This document shows positions 1 to 8,081 of a stretch of DNA of 64,000 bases, piece by piece. Source of the DNA: Embleya sp040629175 (lineage in GTDB: Bacteria; Actinomycetota; Actinomycetes; Streptomycetales; Streptomycetaceae); contig NZ_JBEXUX010000006.1 in NCBI RefSeq assembly GCF_040629175.1, forward strand, positions 1 to 64,000. Direction: 5' to 3'. The translations under genes and the position numbers were made by a program. The notes under the pieces are model-generated. The model had not been told where the DNA came from, searched no databases, and saw nothing but the letters and a program-made list of their open reading frames with translations. Numbering within the stretch: the stretch's first letter is position 1; the number at the start of each line of letters is the position of its first letter.

Positions 1-678
1 TCGCAGATGATGTCCCAGCTCGACGGCCAGCAGGCCGCCAAGCTGAAGCAGATCGCGGCGCAGGCCCGCGTCCTCCAGCAGGACCGCACCGAGGCGTCCG
101 CGCAGCTCGCCGATCTGGAGAAGCTGCGCACCGAGCTGAACAAGAACAAGACCGACATCCAGGCCAAGCTGGCCGAGGCGAACCGACTTCTGAACACGCT
201 CACCGAGCAGCAGAAGAAGGACGTCCTGGACTCGGACGAGCACGCGAACGACTCCACCTCGCGGAGCAACGACCGCAGCTCGCGGGACAAGGACAAGGAA
301 ACGCCGCCGGCGACCAACATCCCGGCCTCCGGCCGGGCCCAGGCCGCGATCAACTTCGCGTTGGCGCAGATCGGCAAGCCGTACGTCTCCGGCGCCGAGG
401 GCCCCGGCTCGTACGACTGCTCGGGCCTGACCCAGGCGTCGTGGAAGGCCGCGAACGTCTCGCTCACCCGCACCACCTGGACCCAGATCAACGACGGTCC
501 GCGGATCGCCAAGAGCGCCCTGCAGCCGGGCGACCTGGTCTTCTTCTACTCGGACAACCGGCACGTGGGCATGTACATCGGCAACGGCCAGATCGTGCAC
601 GCCCCGCGACCGGGCAAGACCGTGACCAAGGCCCCGCTCGACTCGATGCCGTTCCTCGCGGCCATTCGACCCGGCTAG
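1..678 (+). CDS. NlpC/P60 cell-wall hydrolase, 5' end missing
   Basis: The reading frame is open to the window edge, so the signal peptide and true start lie upstream. Numbering from the Met at base 7, residues 1-75 are a charged coiled coil rich in K, E, Q and L. Residues 76-105 are a hydrophilic linker and 108-223 an NlpC/P60 domain. The catalytic cysteine is Cys138 in YDCSGLT, and the second motif is HVGMYIG with the later HAPRPG histidine. Such proteins are secreted D,L-endopeptidases that cut peptidoglycan stem peptides, and the coiled coil usually restrains or positions the catalytic domain. The gene ends 22 bases before a strong hairpin. The family call is secure; substrate and regulation are not visible. 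Confidence 0.9.
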   Translation, partial: SQMMSQLDGQQAAKLKQIAAQARVLQQDRTEASAQLADLEKLRTELNKNKTDIQAKLAEANRLLNTLTEQQKKDVLDSDEHANDSTSRSNDRSSRDKDKETPPATNIPASGRAQAAINFALAQIGKPYVSGAEGPGSYDCSGLTQASWKAANVSLTRTTWTQINDGPRIAKSALQPGDLVFFYSDNRHVGMYIGNGQIVHAPRPGKTVTKAPLDSMPFLAAIRPG

Positions 679-700
679 GTCCATCGGTCGCCCGTACCAT

Positions 701-748
701 CACGACGGCGCCCTCCCGCGGATTCGTTCGCGGGAGGGCGCCGTCGTG
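701..748. terminator. Bidirectional hairpin terminator
   Basis: A perfect 20-bp inverted repeat (701-720 with 729-748) with an 8-base loop lies between the NlpC/P60 gene and the convergent LuxR-type regulator gene. It probably terminates both transcripts. There is no long U-tract, as is usual in high-GC actinomycetes. Confidence 0.85.
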
Positions 749-770
749 TGTACCGGGTGTCGGTGCTCGC

Positions 771-1448
771 TCAGACCAGCCGACGGTCGGTCGCCCAGCG
801 GGTCAGTTCGTGCCGGTTGGACAACTGCAACTTGCGCAGTACGGCGGACACATGGGTCTCCACCGTCTTGACCGAGATGACCAACCGCCGGGCGATCTCC
901 TTGTACGCGTAGCCGCGGGCGATCAGCCGCAACACCTCGCGCTCGCGCTGGGTGAGCCGGTCCAGGTCCTCGTCGATCGGCGGTACGTCGGTGGCCGCGA
1001 AGGCGTCCAGCACGAAGCCCGCCAGGCGCGGCGAGAACACCGCGTCGCCCTCGCCGACCCGGCCGATCGCCCGGATCAGCTCGTCGCCGGTGATCGACTT
1101 GGTCACGTAGCCCCGGGCCCCGCCGCGAATCACCCCGATCACGTCGTCGGCGGCGTCCGACACCGACAGCGCGAGGAAGCGCACGGCCGGGATCAGCGAC
1201 GCGCACTGGCGCAGCACCTCGACCCCGCCGCCGCCGGGCAGGTGCACGTCCAGGAGCACCACCTCGGGGCGGGTCTCGGTGACCACGGCCACCGCGCTCG
1301 CCACGTCGTCGGCCTCGCCGACCACCTCGACGGCCTCGCCGATCTCGGCGCGCACGCCGGTCCGGAACATCCGGTGGTCGTCGACCAGGACCACCCGGGT
1401 GCGGGCCGTCCCCTCGGGGTGCTCGGTGCTGCTCTCGGTGGCGTTCAC
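771..1448 (-). CDS. LuxR/NarL-family response regulator
   Basis: This is a 225-residue two-component response regulator. The receiver domain (about 18-135) has the acidic pair Asp23-Asp24 and the phospho-acceptor Asp67 in LLDVHLPG, with Lys in the VTKS segment. The C-terminal LuxR helix-turn-helix (about 160-222) contains LTQREREVLRLIARG and the recognition helix around VKTVETHV. The GTG start at 1448 overlaps the stop of the upstream kinase gene (GTGA), which implies translational coupling and makes that kinase its partner. The frame stays open far upstream, but only this segment is protein-like. The pairing with a PspC-type kinase suggests an envelope-stress input; target genes are unknown, though the divergent PspC/LiaF-like gene is a candidate. 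Confidence 0.9.
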   Translation of the reverse strand: MNATESSTEHPEGTARTRVVLVDDHRMFRTGVRAEIGEAVEVVGEADDVASAVAVVTETRPEVVLLDVHLPGGGGVEVLRQCASLIPAVRFLALSVSDAADDVIGVIRGGARGYVTKSITGDELIRAIGRVGEGDAVFSPRLAGFVLDAFAATDVPPIDEDLDRLTQREREVLRLIARGYAYKEIARRLVISVKTVETHVSAVLRKLQLSNRHELTRWATDRRLV

Positions 1449-2722
1449 GTGTTCGTCCTTCCCACAGCGGCCCGGCCGGCCTCGGCGCGGCGCATCTCCA
1501 GCTCGACCTCGGTGCCCTCGCCGGGTTCGCTGCGGATGTGTGCGGCGCCCCCGTTGCGGCGCATGCGCCCGAGCACGGACTCTCGCACACCCAGCCGGTC
1601 GGCGGGCACGGTGTCCGGGTCGAATCCGGGTCCGCGGTCTCGAACGAAGACCGTCACCGTGTCCTCGTCGGCCTCGCCGAACACCGAGATCGCCGCGCCG
1701 CCCGCGTACTTCGCCGCGTTGACCATCGCCTCGCGGGCGGCGGCCACCAGCGCGGCCAGCTTGTCCTCCACCGGACAGTCGCCGACGCAGACCACCTCGA
1801 TCGACACGCCGTGCGCGTCCTCGACCTCGGCGGCCGTCGAGCGCAGCGCGGCGGCGAAGGTGCGGTCCGGCTCCTCGCCGTCGGGGCGGTACAACCACGC
1901 CCGCAGCTCGCGCTCCTGGGCCCGGGCCAACCGGGCCACCTCGCGCGGATCCTCGACCTGGCGCTGGATCAGGGTCAGCGTGTGCAGCACCGAGTCGTGC
2001 ACGTGCGCGGCCACCTCGGCCCGCTCCTGGGCCCGGATCCGGGCCCGGCGCTCGGCGCCCAGCTCGCGGGTCTGGCGCAGCAGATACGGGCCGAAGATGA
2101 CCAGCAGGCCGACCAGGAGCAGGCCGGCCCCGCGCATCGCGGCCAGCGCGTCGCCGATGCCGCCCCGCCCGAGCGAGAAGAACACCAGACCGGCCAGCAC
2201 CAGCGCGGCGCCGACGAAGGTGCGCAGCGCGCCCGCCACCCGGCTGCGGCCGTCCAGCGAGAACCACCGGTCGCGCTGCGACTCGTCGGCCTGGCGCCAC
2301 AACAGGATCACGCCGGGACCGGCCACCAGCAGCGGCCAGATCCAGTCGCCGACCTTGGTCCCGCTCGTGGTCGCGCCCACGCCGGTGAGCATGGTCGCCG
2401 CGATCAACACGATGATCAGCGCGAGCGCCTGGTGCCGCTCCCGCCCGCGTTCGCGGATCGGCGGGGCGGGAGTCGCCCGACCCTGGGGTACGAAGATCCA
2501 GAACGCCGCGTAGAGCGCGATCCCCAGCCCGGCGAAGAAGGCCAGTGCGACGAAGGCGATCCGCAACAGCAGCGCGTCGACGCCCAGATGATCGGACAGG
2601 CCGCGCGCGACGCCGCCGGCGAGCCGGTGCGACGAGGCGCGCCGGAGCCGGGGAATCGGCTGCGCGGGCCGAACGGGCGCGGCGGGCGGTGGATATACGG
2701 CGGTCACACGACCGATCGTCAC
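1445..2722 (-). CDS. PspC-domain sensor histidine kinase
   Basis: This 425-residue membrane kinase begins with a PspC domain (about 25-80) in which a hydrophobic segment follows the GLSDHLGVD motif. Further membrane segments lie near 100-116, 125-142, 168-185 and 199-215. The dimerisation domain carries the likely phospho-acceptor His242 in VHDSVLHTL. The ATPase domain has an N-box around Asn335 (EAMVNAAKYA) and a G-box at 362-367 (DRGPGF). It should phosphorylate the regulator whose start overlaps its stop codon. PspC modules are typical of envelope or phage-shock stress sensing, so the input is inferred to be membrane stress. The start is a GTG at 2722; the divergent gene begins about 120 bases away, so both promoters lie in that gap. 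Confidence 0.88.
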   Translation of the reverse strand: MTIGRVTAVYPPPAAPVRPAQPIPRLRRASSHRLAGGVARGLSDHLGVDALLLRIAFVALAFFAGLGIALYAAFWIFVPQGRATPAPPIRERGRERHQALALIIVLIAATMLTGVGATTSGTKVGDWIWPLLVAGPGVILLWRQADESQRDRWFSLDGRSRVAGALRTFVGAALVLAGLVFFSLGRGGIGDALAAMRGAGLLLVGLLVIFGPYLLRQTRELGAERRARIRAQERAEVAAHVHDSVLHTLTLIQRQVEDPREVARLARAQERELRAWLYRPDGEEPDRTFAAALRSTAAEVEDAHGVSIEVVCVGDCPVEDKLAALVAAAREAMVNAAKYAGGAAISVFGEADEDTVTVFVRDRGPGFDPDTVPADRLGVRESVLGRMRRNGGAAHIRSEPGEGTEVELEMRRAEAGRAAVGRTNT

Positions 2723-2840
2723 ACGCGGACGAGCCCGGACGCATCAGGGCCCGACCCTGATTCGTTCTCAGGGTGGAACCAGGGGTACGCCAGGGCGGAG
2801 CCCGATGGGAAGCGGACTTCGCGGGCGCCACGATGTACTC

Positions 2841-4127
2841 ATGAACGACGACATGAAACCCGGTACCACGGCCGGCGACCGGGCCGGCGACGTCCCGGGC
2901 GGCCCTGCGGGGTCGTCCGCGGCGCCCACGACGACGATTCGTCCCCAACTCCTGCGCAGCACCGAGGACCGGATGGTCTCGGGCGTGTGCGGCGGCCTCG
3001 GTGAGCATTTCGGCCTCGACCCGGTGATCTTCCGCATCGTGTTCGCGGTGCTGTCGCTCTTCGGCGGGGTTGGCGTACTGGTGTACAGCCTGGGCTGGCT
3101 GTTGATCCCGGCCCGCGGTGAGGAGCAACCGGTGTTGCGCCGGGTGCTCTCCGGGAAGTTCGACCGTGGGGCGTCGGCAGCCACCGTGGTCGCGGTCATG
3201 GGGGTCGCCTTGTTCTTCACCTACCTGGACTCCGGCTTCGGCCCGTCCATTCCACTGCTGATGATCACCGCCGTGGTGCTGTTCATGGTGTGGTCCGACA
3301 CGAAGAAGAAGCAGCAGGCCGCCGTCGGCGCGGCCGGCGTCGCGGCGATGGCGCCGGCGCCGACCCAGGTCGACGTGCGGCCGGACGGCGCGACGGTGCC
3401 CGGGCCGCCGATGTGGTGGCAGGTGCCGGGGGCCGAATCGCCGGCCGAGGGCGACGGTCGACCCGTGCCGCCGCCGGCGCCGCAGCGGCCCAGGTGTCCG
3501 CGCTCGTACGTCTCCCTGGCCACGCTGTCGGTGGCCACCATGGCCGGTGGTCTGCTGTGGGTGCTCGACCACGTCGGGGCCGTGGACGTGTCGTTCGTCG
3601 TCGCGCTCGCGATCCTGCTCGGCATCGTGGGCCTGGGTCTGCTCGTGGGCACCTGGTTCGGCCGGGCCCGGTTGTTGATCCTGCCCGCCCTCGGGCTCAC
3701 CGCGTTGTTGGCCGCGATCACCGCGATCGGCGTGCCGTTGACCGGACCCTCGGGCGAGCGCACCTACACGCCCACCACGGTCGCCGCGCTGCCCGCCTCG
3801 TACCACCTGGGCATGGGCGCGATGGACATCGACCTGCGTCGGCTCGACCTCGGGCCGGGCGGCACCGCGCGGGTCCAGGCCCGGATCGGCGCCGGACAGA
3901 TCCAGGTCTGGGTGCCCAAGGACGTCACGGTGGTGTTCGAGGGTTCGGCCGACCTCGGCCAGGTGCGCACGCCGGTCGGTCGGGACGACGGCTATCGGCC
4001 CAAGCGGGTGGAGACCTCGGGTGCGCAGGGCGGTGGGCCCGGACGGGGCACGATCACCCTCGACCTGAAGGTCGGCGTCGGCGACGTCGAGTTGCTGACC
4101 GGGGACGACGGGCGGGAGCCGCGATGA
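2841..4127 (+). CDS. PspC-domain membrane protein with LiaF-like tail
   Basis: This is a 428-residue integral membrane protein. An N-terminal PspC domain (about 35-100; contains MVSGVCGGLGEHFGLD) is followed by several hydrophobic segments. The C-terminal region of about 110 residues resembles the LiaF/cell-wall-active antibiotic response domain, with repeated short beta-type motifs such as GMGAMDIDL, GAGQIQVWVP and GVGDVELL. It is divergent from the PspC kinase operon, so it is probably part of the same envelope-stress circuit, perhaps as an effector or negative regulator. The Met at 2841 was chosen because the sequence after it matches the hydrophilic start of the family; an in-frame ATG at 2805 preceded by a weak GGAG is an alternative. 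Confidence 0.8.
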   Translation: MNDDMKPGTTAGDRAGDVPGGPAGSSAAPTTTIRPQLLRSTEDRMVSGVCGGLGEHFGLDPVIFRIVFAVLSLFGGVGVLVYSLGWLLIPARGEEQPVLRRVLSGKFDRGASAATVVAVMGVALFFTYLDSGFGPSIPLLMITAVVLFMVWSDTKKKQQAAVGAAGVAAMAPAPTQVDVRPDGATVPGPPMWWQVPGAESPAEGDGRPVPPPAPQRPRCPRSYVSLATLSVATMAGGLLWVLDHVGAVDVSFVVALAILLGIVGLGLLVGTWFGRARLLILPALGLTALLAAITAIGVPLTGPSGERTYTPTTVAALPASYHLGMGAMDIDLRRLDLGPGGTARVQARIGAGQIQVWVPKDVTVVFEGSADLGQVRTPVGRDDGYRPKRVETSGAQGGGPGRGTITLDLKVGVGDVELLTGDDGREPR

Positions 4128-4191
4128 GCGCGTCGGTCGACCCCCGAACGACCCGGCACCGGAGTGCGATGTGGATGGAGGGCGATTCCCG

Positions 4192-4635
4192 ATGAGGCCG
4201 AACAGGTACCGCTTCGACCCGATGGCGCTGATCGCGGGTGCGGTCTTCGTCGGCCTCGCGATCGCCTACCTGCTGCGCGCGTCCGGCACGCTGACGGTGC
4301 GTCCCGAGTGGGCCCTGGCGGCGGCGGCGATCGGCGTGGGCACGGCCGGGCTGGCCGGAGCGCTGTGGGCGATGCTGCCCGCGCGCGAGGCCGTGCCGAC
4401 GGCGCCGATGGGGCGGATGGCGTTCGCGCCGACCGCGCCCCACCGCGCGGAGGAGGCCGAGGCCGAGCCGGGTACGGCGGTCGAGGAGCGGCTCACCCCG
4501 GGCGCGTCGATCGAGGGCGAGGACGAGCAGCACGCGGTCGCGGTGGTCGACGCCGAGGTCGACGCGCCGGCCGAATCGCCGGCCGGGGACGAGCGCCCGG
4601 ATCGGGACCCGCCGACCGTCGACCCGACCAAGTAG
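4192..4635 (+). CDS. Small two-helix membrane protein
   Basis: This 147-residue protein has two predicted transmembrane helices (about 10-27 and 36-58) followed by an acidic, proline-containing cytoplasmic or exposed tail that is probably disordered. The start at 4192 is supported by GGAGGG nine bases upstream; an in-frame GTG at 4171 lacks such a site. It lies 64 bases after the PspC/LiaF-like gene in the same direction and ends just before a terminator, so the two are probably co-transcribed. I do not recognise a named family. A role as accessory membrane protein of the envelope-stress locus is only inferred from position. Confidence 0.75.
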   Translation: MRPNRYRFDPMALIAGAVFVGLAIAYLLRASGTLTVRPEWALAAAAIGVGTAGLAGALWAMLPAREAVPTAPMGRMAFAPTAPHRAEEAEAEPGTAVEERLTPGASIEGEDEQHAVAVVDAEVDAPAESPAGDERPDRDPPTVDPTK

Positions 4636-4647
4636 CCGACGGGGGAA

Positions 4648-4690
4648 GGGCGGAGGGCGGGTGGGCCGACGGCCCACCCGCCCTCCGCCC
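4648..4690. terminator. Bidirectional hairpin terminator
   Basis: A perfect 20-bp inverted repeat (4648-4667 with 4671-4690) with a 3-base loop lies between two convergent genes. It should end both the PspC-locus transcript and the glutathione transferase transcript. Confidence 0.88.
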
Positions 4691-4692
4691 GT

Positions 4693-5610
4693 TCAGCCCC
4701 GCCCGTGCGGGGTGAGCCACAGCGCCGGGTCCGGCCCCTTGGGCACGATGCCGGTCGGATTGATCCGGTCGTGGGTGACGTAGTAGTGCCGCTTGATGTG
4801 GTCGAAGTCGACGGTGTCGCCGAACCCCTCGGTCTGGAACAGGTCGCGGGCGTAGGCCCACAGGACCGGATACTCGGTCAACTTGCGCAGGTTGGTCTTG
4901 AAGTGACCGTGGTAGACCGCGTCGAACCGGACCAGCGTGGTGAACAGCCGGATGTCCGCCTCGGTGATCGTGTCGCCGACCAGGTAGCGCTGCCCGGTCA
5001 GCCGCTTCTCCAGCGCGTCCAGCCGGGCGAACAGCGCGTCGAACGCGGCCTCGTAGGCTCCCTGCGTGGTGGCGAACCCGCAGCGGTACACGCCGTTGTT
5101 CACGTCCCGGAACACGTCCGCGGCGACCGCGTCGATCTCGGCGCGCAGCGCTTGTGGATACAACTCCGGCGCGCCGGCGCGGTGCAGCGCGGTCCAGCGG
5201 GTGGACAGGTCGAGGGTGATCTGCGGGTAGTCGTTGGTGACGACGTGGCCGGTGGTCAGGTCGATGATCGCGGGGACGGTGACCCGGCCCGCGTAGGTGG
5301 GATCACTGGCCCGGTAGGCGTCGGCCAGGAAGGCCAGGCCGGTGACCGGGTCGCGCCCGTCCGGGTGATTGGTGAACCGCCACCCGGTCTCGTCCCGGAT
5401 CGGGTCCACGATCGACAGCCCGAGTGCGTCCTCCAACCCGAGCAACCGCCGGACGATCACCGCCCGATGCGCCCAGGGACACGCGAGCGACACCACGAGC
5501 TGGTAGCGGCCGGCCTCCGCCTCGGGTCGTCCGGTGAAGCGATTGGCCTGTCGGACGAACTCGCCGCCCCGGCCCGACTCGGCGCTGAACTGCGGCTCGG
5601 ATGTGGTCAT
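4693..5610 (-). CDS. Xi-class glutathionyl-hydroquinone reductase-like protein
   Basis: This 305-residue cytosolic protein has the thioredoxin-fold N-terminal domain and all-helical C-terminal domain of the ECM4/YqjG (Xi) glutathione transferases. The catalytic cysteine is Cys44 in the diagnostic ACPWAHR motif. The C-terminal domain includes GQRYLVGDTITEADIRLF, and the family Tyr-rich segment HIKRHYYVTH is present near residue 280. Characterised relatives reduce glutathionyl-hydroquinones. Actinomycetes mostly lack glutathione, so the native thiol may be mycothiol; that is inference. It appears monocistronic, convergent with the PspC locus and downstream of nothing obvious. Confidence 0.88.
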   Translation of the reverse strand: MTTSEPQFSAESGRGGEFVRQANRFTGRPEAEAGRYQLVVSLACPWAHRAVIVRRLLGLEDALGLSIVDPIRDETGWRFTNHPDGRDPVTGLAFLADAYRASDPTYAGRVTVPAIIDLTTGHVVTNDYPQITLDLSTRWTALHRAGAPELYPQALRAEIDAVAADVFRDVNNGVYRCGFATTQGAYEAAFDALFARLDALEKRLTGQRYLVGDTITEADIRLFTTLVRFDAVYHGHFKTNLRKLTEYPVLWAYARDLFQTEGFGDTVDFDHIKRHYYVTHDRINPTGIVPKGPDPALWLTPHGRG

Positions 5611-5707
5611 GCGTCCACGGTAGATCGCCGAGTCCCGGGACGGGGGCCGCCGAGCCGAGGCCGGCTCGATCCGTCCGCCGGATCGGCCGCGCCGACCGTG
5701 CCCACCG

Positions 5708-7345
5708 TCAGGTCGGCTCCAGGCCCTTCGAGCGCAGCCAGGGGAGCGGGTTGATCGGTGCGCCGCCGTCGGGGCGGACCTCGAAGTGCAGGTGCGGGCC
5801 GGTGCTGTTGCCGGTGTCGCCGCTGTAGGCGATCACGTCGCCCGCCTTGACCGGTCCGGAGCGCACCTTGGCCCGGGTCAGGTGGCAGTACCAGAACTCG
5901 GTGCCGTCCTTGGCGGTCAGGATCACCATGTTGCCGTAGGCGCTGTTCACCTCGGTGCGAACCACGCCGTCCATGACCGCGTAGACCGAGGTGCTCAGAT
6001 CGACCGGGAAGTCGATGCCGGTGTGGGTGTGCGACCAGCGGGAGCCGGACGAGCCGAAATAGGCGCTGAGGCCGCGCTGGGTGACCGGGAGCACGTACTT
6101 GGGCCTGAGGGACTCCTTGCGCTTGCGCTCGGCTTCCTGGGCCCGCTGAGCCTCTTCCTGGCGCTCCTGGAGCGAGATCCGGCTCTGCGCGCGACTGGCC
6201 CGCTCGGCGAAGTCCTCGGCGCCGACCTGGAGGTCCAGCAACTGCTTGTCCATCGACGACATCAGCGGCAGGTCCTCGCCGCCCGCCACCGGATCCGCGT
6301 CCTTGGTCTCGGCGCCCGCCGTGTGCAGGCCGCCGACCGCGGCGACGGCCATCGCGGCCGCGCCCATCACCGCGAGCGGTGCGCCGGCGGTGAGCGGGAA
6401 CCCGCGTTTGCGCTTGACCCGGACCTTGTCGGCGGCTTCCTTGGGCTTGGGCGCCTTGGCGGGCCGGCCCTTCTGCCCGACACGTTCGGCCGGCTCGACC
6501 CGCACCTCGGCCGGCGCGGCCTCGTTGTCGGTGGGGGCCGGCACGCTGTCGTCGTGGTCACCGGGATCGAATGCGGGCTCGACCGGCGCGCGGGTCGCGC
6601 CGTCGTCGAACAGGTTCGTCGTGGAGCGATTGCCGCCGGACCACATGTTCGCGTCGTCGCGCGCCGGGGCGGGGGCGAACCAGGTGTCGGATTCCCATGC
6701 GGCGGTGTCCGAAGCGGCGTACCACATACCGGTGTTCGAGCCGCTGTCCCAGGACGGGTCGACGTACGGCGCGGTCTGCACCGCGGTGTCGGTGCCGGCC
6801 CGGTTCCCGGCCTGCGCGCCGTAGGCGTCGTACACACCGCTGTCGGCCCCGTCCGCGTAGCCGACGGCCGGGTAGCCGTACGTGCCGGTCGCGTCGTAGC
6901 CGCCCGTGACCGCGGTGTGCGCCCCGCTGTCGTATCCGGTCGGCGACCCGTAGCCGTACGCGTCGTAGGCCGGAACGGCGGTGTATCCCGAGGAGTCGTA
7001 GGCGGGTTGATACCCGGAGGCGTCGTAACCCGAGGAGCCGTGGCCCGGCGCGTCGTAGCCGACGGCGGTGTGGTTCGAGGTGCCGTGGTCGACAACGGCG
7101 TAGGTCCCGCTCGCGTCGTAGCCGTCGTAGGACGGCGTCGGCACGCCCCACCCGCCCGAGGAGTCGACCGCCTGGTAGCCGGAACCGCTCGCGTATGCGT
7201 TCGCGTCGTAGCCGGCGACTTGGCCGTACCCCTGGTCGTAGCCGCCCTGGATCGAACCGGACGAGCCGTAAGGGGAGTACGCACCCTCGGCGTCCGGCAC
7301 GTAGCGACCCTGCTGATCCTCGCTCGGATAGCGAACGTCCGTCAC
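5708..7345 (-). CDS. Membrane-anchored M23 peptidase with repetitive Tyr/Gly/Asp tail
   Basis: This 545-residue protein has three parts. Residues 1 to about 220 are low-complexity, dominated by GYDA, GYDS, SGYT and similar short units, and are presumably disordered and cytoplasmic. A Lys/Arg-rich stretch precedes one membrane helix near 325-345. The outside part has a charged coiled coil (about 365-410) and a LytM/M23 domain (about 430-540) with zinc motifs HTGIDF and HLHFEVRPDG. The intact zinc ligands suggest an active endopeptidase or a LytM activator. The gene is single, divergent from icmB with a 236-base gap. The tail is far longer than in ordinary M23 lipid- or membrane-anchored hydrolases. 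Confidence 0.87.
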   Translation of the reverse strand: MTDVRYPSEDQQGRYVPDAEGAYSPYGSSGSIQGGYDQGYGQVAGYDANAYASGSGYQAVDSSGGWGVPTPSYDGYDASGTYAVVDHGTSNHTAVGYDAPGHGSSGYDASGYQPAYDSSGYTAVPAYDAYGYGSPTGYDSGAHTAVTGGYDATGTYGYPAVGYADGADSGVYDAYGAQAGNRAGTDTAVQTAPYVDPSWDSGSNTGMWYAASDTAAWESDTWFAPAPARDDANMWSGGNRSTTNLFDDGATRAPVEPAFDPGDHDDSVPAPTDNEAAPAEVRVEPAERVGQKGRPAKAPKPKEAADKVRVKRKRGFPLTAGAPLAVMGAAAMAVAAVGGLHTAGAETKDADPVAGGEDLPLMSSMDKQLLDLQVGAEDFAERASRAQSRISLQERQEEAQRAQEAERKRKESLRPKYVLPVTQRGLSAYFGSSGSRWSHTHTGIDFPVDLSTSVYAVMDGVVRTEVNSAYGNMVILTAKDGTEFWYCHLTRAKVRSGPVKAGDVIAYSGDTGNSTGPHLHFEVRPDGGAPINPLPWLRSKGLEPT

Positions 7346-7581
7346 CTACGTCGCCTTCGTCTCGGGGGCTGGTCGGAATCGGACTGTAGTGCTCTTGACG
7401 TTCACAGGACAATCCTCGCGAGAAGAACCGCAGGTCGGGCCGCCGAGCGGGTGACGGGCCCGGGCGGCCCGCGGCGGGCGCGGCGCAGGCGCCCGGGCCG
7501 GGCGGGGACCACCTTCGGCGAGCCGTCCCGAGCGCGGGTTACGCTCCCGGCGAGGGCTTCGCTAGGTACATGGAGGCAGTG

Positions 7582-7992
7582 ATGGGTGTTTCCGGACCGA
7601 TCCGGATCGTGGTGGCCAAGCCCGGACTCGACGGGCACGACCGGGGCGTCAAGGTGGTCGCGCGCGCACTGCGCGACGCGGGCTTCGAGGTGGTCTACAC
7701 CGGCCTGCACCAGACGCCGATCCAGATCGTCGAGACGGCCATCCAGGAGGACGCCGACGCGATCGGTCTGTCGGTGCTCTCCGGCGCGCACATGACGCTG
7801 TTCGCGAAGGTCATCGAACTGCTCAAGGAGCGCGAGGCCGAGGACATCCTGGTGTTCGGCGGCGGCATCATTCCGGAGGAGGACGTCCCGGAGCTGAAGC
7901 GGATCGGCGTCGCGGCGGTCTTCACCCCGGGCGCGCCGACCACGGACATCGTCGACTGGGTGCACGCGCACGTGGCGACCACCCCTGCCTGA
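7582..7992 (+). CDS. icmB: Isobutyryl-CoA mutase small (B12-binding) subunit
   Basis: This 136-residue protein is a stand-alone cobalamin-binding domain of the methylmalonyl-CoA mutase family. The B12 motif DxHxxG is at 17-22 (DGHDRG), with His19 as the lower cobalt ligand. The later SVLSGAH and GGGIIPEED segments are also typical of the fold. Its length matches the known small subunit of isobutyryl-CoA mutase, which with IcmA interconverts isobutyryl-CoA and n-butyryl-CoA. No large subunit is encoded in the window, also as in Streptomyces where icmA lies elsewhere. The start was set at 7582 by GGAGG five bases upstream; an in-frame GTG one codon earlier is possible. Confidence 0.9.
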   Translation: MGVSGPIRIVVAKPGLDGHDRGVKVVARALRDAGFEVVYTGLHQTPIQIVETAIQEDADAIGLSVLSGAHMTLFAKVIELLKEREAEDILVFGGGIIPEEDVPELKRIGVAAVFTPGAPTTDIVDWVHAHVATTPA

Positions 7993-8081
7993 GCGGGCAC
8001 TTCGCCCGGTTTCGGACAACCGGCGGGCGGGCTCGGCCGGCTCGTACACACGTGTCGGTGTCGGCCCGTACCGTGACCGTC

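Noticed and set aside
771..3806. A single giant minus-strand protein including the LuxR-type domains
   Set aside because: Only the last 225 residues are protein-like. The upstream part is an out-of-frame reading of the kinase gene and the PspC gene.
7346..7581. Cobalamin riboswitch before icmB
   Set aside because: I see no B12-box-like sequence or suitable folding in this short GC-rich gap.
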